DNA from: Calditrichia bacterium | GTDB taxonomy: Bacteria; Calditrichota; Calditrichia; Calditrichales; J004 | DNA: 64,000 nt | Direction: 5' to 3' | Assembly: GCA_020635035.1 (NCBI GenBank) | Contig: JACKAO010000002.1 | Span: 186,001-250,000 of the forward strand | Shown here: positions 63,501 to 64,000 of the stretch, in pieces | Layout of the letters: every line of letters starts with the position of its first letter | Numbering within the stretch: position 1 is the first letter of the stretch | Made by a program: the position numbers and the translations under genes | The notes under the pieces: generated by a model | Told to the model about the DNA's origin: nothing | Seen by the model: only the letters and a program-made list of their open reading frames with translations | The model's database searches: none

Positions 63501-63925
63501 TCTGTTTGATTTTCTAAATATTCATCTGCTTTAACACTCGTTTTAAAAATTTCATTTGTTGGAAATGTTTCTACAAATGATTTCAGCAAGTTATGTGTTT
63601 CTTCCTTTGTATATTTTTTTTCGACTGTTTTTTGAATTTTCTCCAACAGTTTCGGATTAACTTTTTGGCGATATGTTTCAATCATGAAATGGATTATTTC
63701 ATCCATTAAGCCCAATGCGTTGATTATACTGGGATTAACAGCAAGTTCAGGGTTTTTTAGCAAATCTCTCTTCTTATTGAGTGCATCAGAAAGTTTTCTT
63801 GTAGCATTAAAATTTGTAAATACGACTCGTCCTTTTATCGAAAAAAGATCCTGTTCTATTTCGTATTTTTCCCTTGCCTTCTTATTTACGTGAAAATAAA
63901 ACTGTGGAGAATGCATTTGTTTCAT
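60506..63925 (-). CDS. Giant GH13-family alpha-glucan enzyme
   Basis: An 1139-residue protein without signal peptide. The catalytic GH13 barrel lies at about residues 300-760, flanked by helical domains of about 290 and 370 residues that I cannot place. Conserved regions: I, DMVPNH (Asp402); II, RFDAA with the nucleophile Asp522; III, LLAEAFWM with the acid/base Glu587; IV, NNPDEETA with Asp648, where most members have Asn-His-Asp. So the three catalytic acids are intact but region IV is unusual, as in GlgE-like maltosyltransferases. An alpha-glucan hydrolase or transferase acting in the cytoplasm is likely. It may share a glycogen pathway with GlgP. Confidence 0.88.
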   Translation of the reverse strand: MKQMHSPQFYFHVNKKAREKYEIEQDLFSIKGRVVFTNFNATRKLSDALNKKRDLLKNPELAVNPSIINALGLMDEIIHFMIETYRQKVNPKLLEKIQKTVEKKYTKEETHNLLKSFVETFPTNEIFKTSVKADEYLENQTEGFSNKQIVIEEMIAQWVQNQNKAYFAVKEIIDDKEIQSKIYNEAFKEINNFFKEQPNVPGTNLTLLEMLLLPGKLFPDSVYKQLEYIRDNWGVELKDFLTRILLSLDVFKEEAKKFIPGMFSKPENKVAEFHGDVYDFEPEAFSPDLDWMPHLVLIAKSTYVWLDQLSKKYQREIKRLDQIPDEELNRLANFGFTGLWFIGIWERSYASQKIKQINGNPEAVASAYSLKNYEISQDLGGFEAYSNLKERAWKRGIRLASDMVPNHMAIDSDWVKYHPHWFIQSNEPPFPNHTFNGPNLSENNDIGIYLEDGYWNKSDAAVEFKRIDHRNGETRYIYHGNDGTGMPWNDTAQLNYLMPEVREAVIQTILHVARLFPVIRFDAAMTLAKKHYQRLWFPEPGSGGDIPTRSFHSLSKDEFNMYFPVEFWREVVDRVAQECPDTLLLAEAFWMMEGYFVRSLGMHRVYNSAFMNMLKNEENDKYRQMIKNVLEFNPQILKRYVNFMNNPDEETAVAQFGKEDKYFGTCILMCTMPGLPMFGHGQIEGFSEKYGMEYKRAYWEEQEDHYLVERHRREVFPLMKKRKLFSEVENFYLYNFQTVHNTTDENVYCYSNRYGDERSLVVYNNAYNNTAGWIKYSTAFKDFNDQMSHTELAKGLNLKFDANMFTIFREHISGKQYIRSNKDLFERGLFVELGGYKYQVFLSFQQVYATRENPYDQLNHTLNGKGVDSIEIALHEIRIAPALSALYKMLSKENILIFSKTKTDVFDQQILDQLTETFNSELAQLYNFLKLEKPKDVTKHVEKIYKKQRIYHPSSNVPGNKSVKEFVKTLKDKNREGDEFYLYKDLLELVFSNIPEKDLDTFYDFLMIEKVINTNTSFDSKEHNSILKILVCHKKIQNLLQQKPDKLELKTLFSIADLVKFLKINTYQDVRYYNKENWELILEALLKDYIEQVINDPKKSEKKAATEINRVFKRVQELIKSANETGYDLDKLINTVSAG

Positions 63926-64000
63926 TGTGAGACCCTGGTTTAAGTTTCCGGGAAATTGACGCTTTTGTGGATGTAATTATTTATATCGCTAACAGCTATA

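Noticed and set aside
1..64000. CRISPR arrays, tRNA and rRNA genes, insertion sequences and prophage
   Set aside because: I looked for spaced direct repeats, cloverleaf-type sequences, transposase motifs and phage genes and saw none.

Overview
The window is a contiguous piece of a low-GC (roughly 40% by eye) Gram-negative chromosome. Two extracellular proteins end in the NYPNPFN-type C-terminal sorting domain, and there are TonB-dependent and other outer-membrane barrels, a CcoNO fusion oxidase and a sigma-54 activator. This points to the FCB superphylum, most likely a Calditrichota, Ignavibacteria or Marinimicrobia-like lineage. Placement is inference: no rRNA is present. Coding density is high, several genes start with TTG, and I see no tRNA, rRNA, CRISPR array or insertion sequence.

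Layout. 1-1081: 5' part of an outer-membrane barrel gene (minus), cut by the window edge. 1203-9275 (minus): glycogen phosphorylase, then a 1000-residue coiled-coil P-loop ATPase of unknown function, then an MscS channel; a beta-CASP metallo-beta-lactamase gene lies upstream of these. 9399-14280 (minus): a NikR-headed metal-uptake operon (nikR, ECF permease, ECF ATPase, TonB receptor, a non-CbiM/NikM S component, a methyltransferase), preceded by a dyad that fits a NikR operator. 14354-16197 (minus): a serine hydrolase overlapping a diguanylate cyclase. 16380-20980: a HEAT-like exported protein, a plus-strand run of two GNAT acetyltransferases and an M50 protease, an exported Xaa-Pro peptidase, a thioesterase and rpsU. 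21138-25301 (plus): GAF/PP2C phosphatase, PAS histidine kinase and sigma-54 response regulator. 25302-33495 (minus): a complete cbb3 oxidase operon (ccoI, ccoS, ccoNO, ccoQ, ccoP, ccoG, fixH, a SafE-like gene), including two small genes easily missed.

33535-43903: a regulatory intergenic region with a perfect 10-bp-arm palindrome, a pseudo-receiver protein, an M1 peptidase, an ABC exporter, a MYG1-family gene behind a candidate sigma-54 promoter, a thioesterase, and two secreted proteins with sorting domains. 44070-51185 (plus): a beta-oxidation operon (thiolase, FadJ-like fusion, long acyl-CoA dehydrogenase, etfB, etfA) closed by a strong terminator. 51229-54726 (minus): a tightly overlapping operon of an LtaS-type sulfatase, a CYTH protein, a TerB-like protein and an AMMECR1 protein. 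54815-59581: an MFS transporter, then a minus-strand envelope cluster (esterase-like protein, outer-membrane barrel, SpoIID lipoprotein, SPOR lipoprotein). 59734-63925: a TPR-like protein and an 1139-residue GH13 glucan enzyme.

Taken together the genes describe an organism that respires oxygen at low concentration, oxidises fatty acids, stores and mobilises glycogen, and imports nickel or a related metal complex. No single defence or mobile system stands out. The least explained pieces are the ATPase-MscS pair, the NikR/ECF operon with its unusual S component and methyltransferase, the sulfatase/CYTH/TerB/AMMECR1 operon, and the divergent giant GH13 protein.
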